From Deltaproteobacteria bacterium (lineage in GTDB: Bacteria > Desulfobacterota_E > Deferrimicrobia > Deferrimicrobiales > Deferrimicrobiaceae): a DNA stretch of 11,818 nucleotides. The position numbers and the translations under genes are program-made. Positions 1 through 6,681 of this stretch are shown piece by piece; within the stretch, counting starts at the first letter, position 1; each line of letters starts with the position of its first letter. The notes beneath the pieces were generated by a model. The model saw only the letters and a program-made list of their open reading frames with translations. It did not search any database and had not been told where the DNA came from. The DNA is taken from assembly GCA_023488945.1 (NCBI GenBank), contig JAMDBZ010000074.1:1-11818 (forward strand), read 5' to 3'.

Positions 1-119
1 CCCGCGCATCAAGCTCCCGGCTCCGCTTCCCGCTCGAGCACGAGATACGGCGCCCTCTGCGCCGCAAGCGTCCTCGCCGCGGCCAGCCCCGCCACTCCGC
101 CGCCGATGACGACGATCAC
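1..119 (-). CDS. FAD/NAD(P)-dependent oxidoreductase, N-terminus only, apparently frameshifted
   Basis: The reading frame starts at a GTG at 119..117, 8 nt after the stop of the upstream sugar-transferase gene and with a GAGG about 7 nt upstream. It encodes a classic N-terminal dinucleotide-binding strand-turn-helix (IVVIGGGVAGLAAARTLA), followed by a second strand ending in an acidic residue (LVLERE), as in amine-oxidase, protoporphyrinogen-oxidase and UDP-galactopyranose-mutase-like flavoproteins. Family members normally continue with Pro-Gly-Gly-Leu. Here the frame reads Pro-Gly-Ala and hits TGA at 11..9. Adding one G near position 15 restores Pro-Gly-Gly-Leu-Met-Arg, so a 1-nt deletion (real, or a sequence error) is likely. 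The rest lies outside the window, so substrate and exact family cannot be told. Its place after a lipid-linked sugar transferase suggests a role in the same glycan pathway, which is inference. Confidence 0.7.
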
Positions 120-127
120 GCGCCGCC

Positions 128-1150
128 TCACAGCCCCATGTCGACGGCCTTCAGCCAGACGGCCACGACGAGGAACAGGACCACGATCGAGCCGTACCAG
201 GCAAGCGAGGGGGCCGGCCGAACGTGCATCGCGACAATGCCGATGAAGGCCGAGACGGCGGCGCCGGCACAGCTCCAAAAGACCGTCTGGCCGGTGGACA
301 ACCGCCACTTCCGCATGCGGAGGCTGAAATGATCCCGGCTTCCGATGAAGATCGAGGCGCCGCGCCGGAGCCGCAGGGATGAGACGAAAAGGATCTCGAA
401 CAGGGGGACCGCGAAGATCGCGAGGGAGGTCAGCCAGCCGAGCGGATTTTTCGCCGTGTAGTCCGCCTCCATCGCCAGCCCTCCCAGGAGGAAGCCGACC
501 AGGAGGGAGCCGGCGTCGCCGAGATAGATCTGCGCCGGCGGCCTGTTGAACCGGAGGAACCCGAGCAGCGCGCCGGCGAGCGACAGGCAGAGCGCGACGC
601 CGATCGTCTCTCCCTGGAGGAAAAACACGAAGGCGAGCGCCGCGGAGGAGACGGCGGCGACGCCGGCCGCCAGCCCGTCCATCACGTCGATCAGGTTGAA
701 TCCGTTGACCAGGACGATCATCCAGAGGAAGGTCAGGGCGACGCACGCCAGCGGCGGGAGGGCTTCGATCCGGATCCGGATCCCCGACTTCAGCATGAGA
801 AAGACGGCGATCACCTGCGCCAGGAGCTTGATGCGCGGGGAGAGCCGCCCGATGTCGTCGATGAGCCCGATGAGGACGATAATGGAGGCGGCCAGAAGAA
901 GCCCGGAGAGCTTGTCGCTGAACCGGAGGAAGACGGCGATCGGGATGAGGACCGCCGCGAAGACGGCCAGTCCCCCGAAGTACGGGACCGGCTCCTTCTG
1001 GGTCTTGAGCCCGCCATCGGGCCGGTCGAGGATCCCGAACCGGCGGGCGGAATCGCGGAAGATCGGCGTCAGGTAGAGAGAGAGCAAAAGCGACGCGAGG
1101 AACGACCCGCCGACCGCGACGAGGCCCCGCCAGTCCGCCGGCGCCGTCAC
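128..1150 (-). CDS. MraY/WecA-family polyprenyl-phosphate sugar-1-phosphate transferase
   Basis: This polytopic inner-membrane protein of 340 residues belongs to glycosyltransferase family 4. The family transfers a sugar-1-phosphate from a UDP-sugar to undecaprenyl phosphate, starting a lipid-linked glycan. Visible hallmarks are an Asp-Asp pair in the GLIDD segment (residues 98-99), the Asn-x2-Asn-x2-Asp-x2-Asp-Gly block (149-159) and GDAGS (211-215), with about ten hydrophobic segments. The last cytoplasmic motif reads SRDHFSLRM (271-279) rather than the His-rich loop of WecA, so the acceptor sugar is uncertain. The start is a GTG at 1150..1148 overlapping the permease stop as GTGA, with an AAGGA about 9 nt upstream. 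It is probably co-translated with the ABC genes. It could instead serve a general cell-surface polysaccharide; MraY itself is unlikely outside a cell-wall gene cluster. Confidence 0.88.
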   Translation of the reverse strand: MTAPADWRGLVAVGGSFLASLLLSLYLTPIFRDSARRFGILDRPDGGLKTQKEPVPYFGGLAVFAAVLIPIAVFLRFSDKLSGLLLAASIIVLIGLIDDIGRLSPRIKLLAQVIAVFLMLKSGIRIRIEALPPLACVALTFLWMIVLVNGFNLIDVMDGLAAGVAAVSSAALAFVFFLQGETIGVALCLSLAGALLGFLRFNRPPAQIYLGDAGSLLVGFLLGGLAMEADYTAKNPLGWLTSLAIFAVPLFEILFVSSLRLRRGASIFIGSRDHFSLRMRKWRLSTGQTVFWSCAGAAVSAFIGIVAMHVRPAPSLAWYGSIVVLFLVVAVWLKAVDMGL

Positions 1151-1917
1151 TTGAGGTCCTTCCGCGAGAAGATCAGGCAGGCGGCGAGCAGGACCGCGGC
1201 GCAATAGAACACGAAGTAGCCCCCCACTCCCGCGATCAGGGCCGGCGACCGGGCCTCTCCGTATACCACGGCGTTCTTCCAGTTGAAGACCTCGAGGTTG
1301 GGGAGCGCGTAGAACAGGAAGCGTCCTCCCCACCGGAGGGCTGCGGAGGACGACCGCTCCCCGAAGACGACCAGGTCTTTCGAGATGTGCCCGATGAGGA
1401 CAAGCGAGAGTGTGAAGATGGCGGAGAGGATCGGGGTCGTGAAGGTCGAGAAGAAGGAGGCGAGGCAGACGATCAGCACCAGCTCCATGAAGATCCCCGC
1501 AGAGGCCACGAAAATCCCGGGCTCCGCGCTCCCGCCGTAGGCCGCGTGGATCGCGAACAGCGCCGCGGCCATCGCGAGCGTCATCAGCGCCAGCGTCCCC
1601 GAGAGGCCGGCCGCCTTCCCCGCGACGAATTCCCACCGGGGGACCGGTTTCGACAGGATGAGATAGACGGTCTTGCGCTCCACCTCCCGGCTGACGAGCG
1701 AGATCCCCAGGAACACGGCCATGACGACGCCGAAGACGTGGATGCAGGCGAGCCCGACGTCGGCGATGATCCGCGTCATCTCCCCGACCGAGAGGCTGGC
1801 GAGGAACCAGGTGAGGCCGATCACGACCAGGGCGAACGCGAGGATCCCGTAGAGGATCTTGTTCCGGACGGTTTCCCGGAACGTGTTCGCCGCGATGGAC
1901 AGGATCCGGCCTCCCAC
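1147..1917 (-). CDS. ABC-2-type transporter permease
   Basis: This protein of 256 residues has about six membrane segments (roughly 24-43, 56-80, 104-127, 136-160, 165-187 and 228-250). It begins with a short cytoplasmic helix containing Thr-Phe-Arg-Glu-x3-Arg-Asn-Lys, typical of the ABC-2 'type 2' permeases related to NosY and to PilI of Myxococcus. A conserved cytoplasmic segment, SREVERKTVYLILSKPVPR, follows the second membrane segment. It pairs with the ATPase encoded just upstream. I chose the GTG at 1917, 1 nt after the ATPase stop, because GGAG lies about 8 nt upstream. A TTG at 1941 in the same frame would add eight residues but has no good ribosome-binding site. The exported substrate cannot be read from sequence. 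The protein does not look like the KpsM/Wzm permeases dedicated to polysaccharide chains. Confidence 0.88.
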   Translation of the reverse strand: MGGRILSIAANTFRETVRNKILYGILAFALVVIGLTWFLASLSVGEMTRIIADVGLACIHVFGVVMAVFLGISLVSREVERKTVYLILSKPVPRWEFVAGKAAGLSGTLALMTLAMAAALFAIHAAYGGSAEPGIFVASAGIFMELVLIVCLASFFSTFTTPILSAIFTLSLVLIGHISKDLVVFGERSSSAALRWGGRFLFYALPNLEVFNWKNAVVYGEARSPALIAGVGGYFVFYCAAVLLAACLIFSRKDLK

Positions 1918-1918
1918 G

Positions 1919-2893
1919 CTACCGGCTCCCTCCGCCTTCAACGTCGCCGCGCCGTCCGCCCGCCACCTGCTCGACGTAGATGTCCTCGAGCCCTTTCCGG
2001 ACCGGCACGCACGACCGGAGAAGGGCCCCTCCCTCGCGGAACTTCGCGATCCACCGGTTCGCGTCCTCGTCGTCGGCGGCCCGCAGGACGTAGGCGTTCC
2101 CGGCCGCCGAGCCGCTGCCGGGGGGCAGGCCCGCGGCCGCGAGCCATTCCGGCGAAGGAACGGGCGCGAACTGGAGCTCGAAGTATTGCACTCCCTCCCC
2201 CCCGACGAGATCCTCCATCGACCCTTCCGCGACCTTTCTCCCCCTCCGGAGCATGATCACCCGGTCGCACAGCGCCTCGACGTCCGAGATGATATGGGTG
2301 CTGAAAAAGACCGTCTTCCCGGCCCGCTTGAGATCGAGGATCAGGTCCCGGACCTCGACACGCCCCACAGGATCGAGCCCCGACATCGGCTCGTCGAGGA
2401 TGAGGAGCTCCGGGTCGTGCAGGAGCGCCTGGGCGAGCCCGAGCCGCTGCATCATTCCCTTCGAGTATTTCCGGATGGCGGTCCCGCCCGCCCCGTCGAG
2501 CCCCACGCGAGACAAGGTCGTTGCGGAGAGCGCGCGGATTTCCTGCCGCGGGAGCCCCGCCAGATGCCCGCACAGCCCGAGGAACTCACCGCCCGTCAGG
2601 TACTCGTAGAAGTACGGCTGCTCCGGCATGTACCCGATCCGGCGGCGCACCGCGGCGCGGCCGGGCTCCTCGCCGAACAAGGATACGCGCCCCGTGTCGG
2701 GGAAGGCCAGGTGGGTGAGGATCTTGATCGTCGTGGTCTTGCCGGCGCCGTTGGGCCCCAGGAACCCGACGATCTCGTTCCGCCCGACCGCAAGCGAGAG
2801 GTCCGACAGGACGGTCACACGCTTCCGGAAGAAACCGGTCGGGTACGACTTCGTCACCCCTGCCATCTCGATCACGGGCGCCGCCGGGTTCAT
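1919..2893 (-). CDS. ABC transporter ATP-binding protein (PilH/CcmA-like)
   Basis: This is a cytoplasmic ATPase of 324 residues that would energise the adjoining permease. All nucleotide-binding motifs are present: Walker A GPNGAGKT (46-53), Q-loop Gln92 in [12 protein letters not shown], signature YSKGM (143-147, the Leu-Ser-Gly-Gly-Gln variant common in this subfamily), Walker B LLILDEP (163-169) and switch His200. Roughly 100 further residues after the core form a C-terminal extension like those of DrrA/NatA-type exporters, without the sugar-binding domain of Wzt. The ATG at 2893 overlaps the stop of the upstream TPR gene as ATGA. A related ATPase, PilH, is encoded downstream of pilA in Myxococcus xanthus and is needed for pili there. 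That makes a pilus-related role attractive, but orthology is not tested here. Confidence 0.9.
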   Translation of the reverse strand: MNPAAPVIEMAGVTKSYPTGFFRKRVTVLSDLSLAVGRNEIVGFLGPNGAGKTTTIKILTHLAFPDTGRVSLFGEEPGRAAVRRRIGYMPEQPYFYEYLTGGEFLGLCGHLAGLPRQEIRALSATTLSRVGLDGAGGTAIRKYSKGMMQRLGLAQALLHDPELLILDEPMSGLDPVGRVEVRDLILDLKRAGKTVFFSTHIISDVEALCDRVIMLRRGRKVAEGSMEDLVGGEGVQYFELQFAPVPSPEWLAAAGLPPGSGSAAGNAYVLRAADDEDANRWIAKFREGGALLRSCVPVRKGLEDIYVEQVAGGRRGDVEGGGSR

Positions 2894-3771
2894 TTCGGAC
2901 GGAACACCTTCAGCCGGCCCGTGACGCGGTCGCTCCGGACCGAACCGTCCGGGAGAACGAGGTACCGGCCGCCGTGAGGCTCGGGGGGAACCCTCCGGAT
3001 CAACCCCGCGGCGACCAGATCCTCCGGCGACGGCGGGACGGCGCCGGCGTGCCCCCTGCGATAGGCTTCGACGGCCCGCTCGAGGGACTGGATGTCCCTC
3101 TCCACGACGACGTCGCGCATCCGCCGGACCAGCGCCTCGCGCCGCGCGGGGTTCGTCTCCTGCTCCGCCATGCTCCGGAGGAAGGCCAGCGCCGTCTCGG
3201 GCTTCCGGCCCTCCGCGAACATCCGTGCCGCCAGAAGGGGGAGATAGGGGGGGCTTCCCGGGATCCGGGACGCCTTCTCGAGCGCCCTGGCGCCCGCCAG
3301 GGGATCCCCGTTCGAGAAATACTCGATGTAGCCGGTGTAGAACGGGAACCGCCAGTCTCCCGGGAACCGGGCCTGCCCCCGAGCGAGCGTCGCCAGCGCC
3401 TGGGGGACATGGTCCGGGGAGTCCCCCAGGATGATCCCGCCCAGCAGGTAGGGGACGAGGAACCGCGGGTCGAAGTCGTTGACGGTCCGGAGCAGGAGGT
3501 CGAGCCGGTCGTAGTCCGCGCTCGTCATCCGGCGGGCCCCGGAAACCTGGACCGCCTCGAGCCACGTCACATCGGCAAGCAGGTTGCGGAAGCCGAACGC
3601 AAACCCGGGGTGCCGGCTGAGTGCGAGCCGCACCTCTCCGCTTCGTGCCGCCCCCGTCTCGCGAGCCGCGGGCGTCCCGCCGGGCCGCAGGAGCGTCGCG
3701 GAGAAAAGGGCCGACAGGGAAAGGAGAGAAAAGGGAAGGAGCCACACCACCGGGTGCGGGCGCGCCGTCAT
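2890..3771 (-). CDS. membrane-anchored TPR-like protein
   Basis: This is a protein of 293 residues with one N-terminal hydrophobic helix (about 9-27). I see no lipobox Cys, so it is probably a signal-anchored periplasmic protein. The rest is rich in paired amphipathic helices of tetratricopeptide type. They include a segment around Ala-Asp-Val-Thr-Trp-Leu-Glu-Ala and a block with DFDPRFLVPYLLGG, features I associate with TPR proteins encoded near pilins in Deltaproteobacteria. The C-terminal 40 residues look like a small basic tail with no recognisable domain. The ATG at 3771 overlaps the ligase stop as ATGA, and the gene's own stop overlaps the ABC ATPase start, so it lies inside the coupled operon. 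By position it corresponds to pilG, which precedes pilH-pilI in Myxococcus xanthus. Whether it is homologous to PilG is unknown. A scaffold for pilus or glycan machinery is the most I would infer. Confidence 0.75.
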   Translation of the reverse strand: MTARPHPVVWLLPFSLLSLSALFSATLLRPGGTPAARETGAARSGEVRLALSRHPGFAFGFRNLLADVTWLEAVQVSGARRMTSADYDRLDLLLRTVNDFDPRFLVPYLLGGIILGDSPDHVPQALATLARGQARFPGDWRFPFYTGYIEYFSNGDPLAGARALEKASRIPGSPPYLPLLAARMFAEGRKPETALAFLRSMAEQETNPARREALVRRMRDVVVERDIQSLERAVEAYRRGHAGAVPPSPEDLVAAGLIRRVPPEPHGGRYLVLPDGSVRSDRVTGRLKVFRPK

Positions 3772-5681
3772 TTCCGAAGCCTGGACCTCAACGAGTCGAT
3801 TCGGGCGGTCACCATTTTATCATCAAGGGCGAGGAATTCCTTTTCGTAGGATTCCGTCGCCCGGTCCTTGTACTCCCGGTGGATCGCCAAGGCCTTCTCG
3901 TACGCCGCAAGGGCGCCGGCCGGATCCTCCCGCTCCCGCAACTCGGCCAGGAGGACCCATCCCGGCACATAGCGCGGCTCGTCCGCCAGGATGGCCTCGA
4001 CCACGGGACGGGCCATGTCGGGACGGCCCGCCATCTTGAGCACGACGGCTTTCAGGTACCGAAGGTCCGCGCCATGTGGGTTCCATTCGATGGCCCGGTC
4101 ATAGCAACGCAGCGAGGCGCTCACCACCGCTCCGCGCGCCGGCGGCGAAACGTGTTCGACGACCTTGGAGAACAGGAACCCCAGCCTGGCAAGGTACCGG
4201 TAATCGAGCGGGTTCCGGAGATTCGCCTCCTGCTCCAGCTCGAGGGCGTGGAACAGCCGGCCCTCGCCCGCGCCTTCCTCGAAGAGGCGATACTCGGCCG
4301 CCGACGCGTCGTCGGGGTAGGTCGCGCGCCATGGATCCGCCGCGGTCGCACGGACAAACCACCGCGCGGCCTTCTCCATGCGCCCCTCCTGGAACGCCCT
4401 GAGGCCGAATCCCTCCAGCACCGTCCCCCCGAGCGTCATGCCGGAATAGGCCGCCATCGCAAGCAGGAACAGCGCGGCCGCGCCCTTGACGAGCTTCCCG
4501 GGCCGGATTTCCCGCTCATGGACCGCCGGCCAGAGCCGTTCGGAGACGATCGCCAGGGCGACGGCGTTGAGCAGGAGCAGCCCCAGGATGTGGTAGTTGT
4601 ACTCGATGAACGAGTGCAGGAACGAGACGAGGAGGACCAGGGCCGCTCCCAGCGAGGCCGGCTCGCGCTTTTCGAACGCGCGGCGGAGCGAAACGAGCCC
4701 CACGGCCGCAAGCCCGAGGAACCCCGCCGCCCCGGGAATGCCCAGCTCGGAGAGGAGCGACAGGAATTCATCGTGCGGCGTCTGGGCATACTTCGCGTAC
4801 CGGACGATGGATCCCGCAACCGGATCGCGGAAAACTTGCCAGTAATACTTGAAATGCCCCACCCCCACACCCCAGGGGTTTTCGGCAAAGATCCTCCAAG
4901 CGGCCTTCCACATGGCGAGCCGCTCGTACGCGAAGGGATCGCCTTCCCCGAGGAACCGCCCCCGGAAGGGATTGGGAACGACCACCACCAGCGCGATCAG
5001 GACTGCGGCGATCCCGGCGGCCTTCTTCCACCCGAACCGGTCCGCCATGAGGACCCCCCCCACGAGAAAGGCCAACACGAGCCCCCCGCGCGACTGCGTC
5101 AGGTAGATTCCGGCGAGGGCGAGCGGGATCACCAGGAGCGGCCATCTCCGCGCCGCCTTGCCGGCTCGGCCCGTTTCCGCGACGGACCATGCCCAGGCGA
5201 CGGCGATGGCGTAGACGAGGAACTCGGCGAGGAAATTCGGGTTCGCGAGCGACCCCGGGGGTCGCGTGTTGCCAAGTGCCACCCGCTGGAAACCGACGAT
5301 GACCATCTGGGCCGCGGCCGAACCAAGGACGAGCAGCGCGGCCGCACGCGGGAGGGAGTCTCCCCGGGACAGCTCGGCCCGCGCGAGAAGGTAGAGGAGA
5401 AGGGCCGCGGTGTGGTGGAGGAACCATTGGTAGGAGATCCACCGGTACCCGCCCCTGGCCAGCGACAGCCCGCCGAGGAGCCAGAGAGCCAGGAGGAGGG
5501 CATCCACCGCGTTGATGCGGAGGCGGAACGATTCCGAACGGAAGAGGAGGTGGAGAAAAGCGACGAAAACCGTCGCGCGGATCAGGAAGGTGGCCGGGGG
5601 CGCGTCGCCCCCGATTCCGAAGATCCCCAGCGCGAGGACAAAAAGGATGGGGGGCGCCGGAACGCCCCCCAGCCACTTCAT
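3768..5681 (-). CDS. O-antigen ligase/polymerase-type membrane protein with C-terminal TPR domain
   Basis: This protein of 637 residues has about ten to twelve hydrophobic segments (about 10-415), followed by a soluble TPR-like region (about 424-610). The membrane part has the marks of the Wzy_C superfamily: NPNFLAEF (147-154), SRGG (197-200), the loop NPWGVGVGHF (268-277) and TPHDEFLSLLSELGIPG (301-317) with the conserved His303 and Glu312. These enzymes move an undecaprenyl-diphosphate-linked glycan onto another glycan, onto lipid A, or onto pilin (the TfpO/PglL type). Lying 18 nt after a pilin gene, it is a candidate pilin glycosyltransferase, but polysaccharide polymerase or ligase is equally compatible. 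Start: I chose the ATG at 5681. A TTG at 5690 in the same frame is possible, and neither has an ideal ribosome-binding site. The first codons also encode a terminator-like hairpin. Confidence 0.85.
   Translation of the reverse strand: MKWLGGVPAPPILFVLALGIFGIGGDAPPATFLIRATVFVAFLHLLFRSESFRLRINAVDALLLALWLLGGLSLARGGYRWISYQWFLHHTAALLLYLLARAELSRGDSLPRAAALLVLGSAAAQMVIVGFQRVALGNTRPPGSLANPNFLAEFLVYAIAVAWAWSVAETGRAGKAARRWPLLVIPLALAGIYLTQSRGGLVLAFLVGGVLMADRFGWKKAAGIAAVLIALVVVVPNPFRGRFLGEGDPFAYERLAMWKAAWRIFAENPWGVGVGHFKYYWQVFRDPVAGSIVRYAKYAQTPHDEFLSLLSELGIPGAAGFLGLAAVGLVSLRRAFEKREPASLGAALVLLVSFLHSFIEYNYHILGLLLLNAVALAIVSERLWPAVHEREIRPGKLVKGAAALFLLAMAAYSGMTLGGTVLEGFGLRAFQEGRMEKAARWFVRATAADPWRATYPDDASAAEYRLFEEGAGEGRLFHALELEQEANLRNPLDYRYLARLGFLFSKVVEHVSPPARGAVVSASLRCYDRAIEWNPHGADLRYLKAVVLKMAGRPDMARPVVEAILADEPRYVPGWVLLAELREREDPAGALAAYEKALAIHREYKDRATESYEKEFLALDDKMVTARIDSLRSRLRK
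5640..5674 (-). terminator. Rho-independent-terminator-like hairpin inside the first codons of the ligase gene
   Basis: On the transcribed sense strand, arm GGGGGGCG (5670..5663) pairs perfectly with CGCCCCCC (5656..5649) around a 6-nt loop. A T:A pair, one C/T mismatch and two more G:C pairs extend the stem. It then runs directly into TTTTTG (5644..5639). It begins about 25 nt past the pilin stop and 7 nt past the ligase ATG. A leaky terminator here would keep pilin expression above that of the downstream operon, or would protect the pilin mRNA 3' end. The structure is seen directly; its function is inferred. Confidence 0.55.
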
Positions 5682-5699
5682 CCCTTTCAACCTGGAGTC

Positions 5700-6158
5700 T
5701 TACACGTCGTTCTGCGTGTTAACAAGGATGTTCCCGTCCGTGATGACCCAGCAGTCGGTCATCGGGTCGTTATCGATGTTCCCGACCGCACCCGCCGTGA
5801 AGGCCGAGGTCGTGACGGCAGGCGGGTAGGTCGACCACGCCGCCGTGCCGGGCGACGGGGTCAGCCCCTGCTCGGTCGAATTGGGACCACCGCTCGTGGC
5901 GCCGGTCAGCGTGTAATGGTACCGGGCGGTGCCGACCGGCGCCCAGTTGACGTCCGTGAACCCGCTGTACGCGTTGTTCTCGCCGAAATAGCCGGTCTCC
6001 GCCGTGTAGATCCCCTTGAGGTTCGTCTTCGCCTCCGACTGCTTCGATTTCGCCTGGAACTTGAGGAAGTTCGGGATGGCGATGGCCGCCAGGATGCCGA
6101 TGATCGCGACGACGATCATCAGCTCGATCAGGGTGAACCCTTTCTTGCCTCTCAACAT
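5700..6158 (-). CDS. pilA: type IVa pilin, full length (second of a pair)
   Basis: This is a prepilin of 152 residues with a 7-residue leader, MLRGKKG, cleaved before Phe1 by prepilin peptidase. The mature N-terminus [20 protein letters not shown] includes Glu5, needed for assembly into the pilus. The mature protein has about 145 residues with a normal C-terminal globular domain, unlike the short pilins of about 61 residues in Geobacter. It has a single Cys, so no disulfide-bonded D-loop is possible within one subunit. It shares with the preceding pilin the block FGEN at mature 51-54 and the C-terminal [14 protein letters not shown]. By my count 15 of 145 mature residues are Phe, Tyr or Trp. 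The start is fixed by AAGGAG 6 nt before the ATG; upstream in-frame codons overlap the previous pilin gene and are not pilin-like. It has its own sigma-54-type promoter. Which of the two pilins is the major subunit cannot be told from sequence. Confidence 0.95.
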   Translation of the reverse strand: MLRGKKGFTLIELMIVVAIIGILAAIAIPNFLKFQAKSKQSEAKTNLKGIYTAETGYFGENNAYSGFTDVNWAPVGTARYHYTLTGATSGGPNSTEQGLTPSPGTAAWSTYPPAVTTSAFTAGAVGNIDNDPMTDCWVITDGNILVNTQNDV

Positions 6159-6164
6159 GGCCTT

Positions 6165-6171
6165 CTCCTTT
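6165..6171 (-). promoter_or_regulatory. ribosome-binding site of the second pilin
   Basis: The sense strand reads AAAGGAG with 6 nt to the ATG at 6158. It is a strong Shine-Dalgarno sequence and settles the start, because the same frame stays open upstream into the first pilin gene. Confidence 0.85.
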
Positions 6172-6206
6172 CCTGAAGGTGGAATCCGCTTTTGCCTCAT
6201 TAAAAC

Positions 6207-6222
6207 AGCAATCCCCGTGCCG
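6207..6222 (-). promoter_or_regulatory. sigma-54 (-24/-12) promoter of the second pilin
   Basis: The sense strand reads CGGCACGGGGATTGCT. Compared with the consensus TGGCACG-N4-TTGC(A/T), only the first base differs, and the GG-N10-GC spacing is exact. It lies in the 67-nt gap between the pilins. With C6208 as -12 the transcript would start near 6196, leaving a leader of about 38 nt. A sigma-54 activator is encoded immediately upstream of the pilins, which supports the call. Confidence 0.75.
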
Positions 6223-6225
6223 GCC

Positions 6226-6663
6226 TCACGTATGGAGGTCATCCACGTCGTTGGGCATCTCTTTCCGCTCGTTGATGTGCCAGACATCGATCGTGGAGTC
6301 GGAATCGATGTTCCCCCAGCCGTAGGCGGAAAACGATTGGGTATCCGCCGCCGGCGTGATGGTGCCGGGCATCGGGTTGATCGCCACGCTTTTCCCGTAG
6401 AACTCGTTCCCCACGGAGTACGTATAGTAGGACGCCCCCTCCGGCCTCCAGCGTATCACCATGAAACTATTGCTGAAAGTGTCGTTCTCTCCGAACCAGG
6501 AAACTTCAGCCTTGTAGATCGCTTCCAGGTTGTATTTCGCTTCGGATCGGCGGGTCCTGCTCACGAAACCCATGAAGTTCGGGATGGCGATCGCGGCGAG
6601 AATCCCGATGATGGCCACCACGATCATCAACTCGATCAAGGTGAACCCCTCGTTTTTCCGCAC
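6226..6663 (-). CDS. pilA: type IVa pilin, full length (first of a pair)
   Basis: This is a prepilin of 145 residues with leader MRKNEG, cleavage before Phe1, and the N-terminal helix [20 protein letters not shown] with Glu5. The mature length is about 139 residues. It has no Cys at all, so no D-loop disulfide. Aromatic residues are dense (19 Phe/Tyr/Trp in 139 by my count) and fall at mature positions 1, 24, 27, 38, 44, 50, 51 and 57. The C-terminus carries [14 protein letters not shown], matching the other pilin. The start is a GTG at 6663 with GGAG 7 nt upstream. It lies directly downstream of the PilR-type regulator and has a -24/-12 element in the gap. The two pilins align along their length and probably arose by duplication. 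They could form one heteropolymer, serve as alternatives, or one could be a minor pilin. Confidence 0.95.
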   Translation of the reverse strand: MRKNEGFTLIELMIVVAIIGILAAIAIPNFMGFVSRTRRSEAKYNLEAIYKAEVSWFGENDTFSNSFMVIRWRPEGASYYTYSVGNEFYGKSVAINPMPGTITPAADTQSFSAYGWGNIDSDSTIDVWHINERKEMPNDVDDLHT

Positions 6664-6669
6664 GAATCG

Positions 6670-6675
6670 CCTCCA
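6670..6675 (-). promoter_or_regulatory. ribosome-binding site of the first pilin
   Basis: The sense strand reads TGGAGG ending 6 nt before the GTG at 6663. It supports the non-ATG start, whose product has a typical short prepilin leader. Confidence 0.7.
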
Positions 6676-6681
6676 CGAGCG

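Noticed and set aside
1919..3745. 608-codon frame extending the ABC ATPase upstream
   Set aside because: The extension overlaps the whole TPR gene in another frame and has Arg/Pro/Gly-rich shadow composition. The ATGA overlap at 2893 and the normal ATPase N-terminus set the real start.
3621..6176. 851-codon open frame on the plus strand
   Set aside because: It runs antisense across the TPR gene, ligase and a pilin, is dominated by Arg/Gly/Pro/Glu, has no domain motif, and is explained by high G+C at third positions of the minus-strand genes.
5700..6287. Longer start for the second pilin
   Set aside because: It would add 43 non-pilin residues overlapping the first pilin gene. A strong ribosome-binding site and a correct prepilin leader occur at 6158.
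6274..6288. Inverted repeat GATGT-N5-ACATC near the end of the first pilin, about 85 bp upstream of the second promoter
   Set aside because: The position suits an activator site, but the sequence does not match the TGACA-N5-TGTC dyads and 5-bp arms are expected by chance.
5700..6663. Short Geobacter-type pilin with a separate C-terminal-domain gene
   Set aside because: Both pilins here keep the N-terminal helix and globular domain in a single frame of about 145-152 residues.
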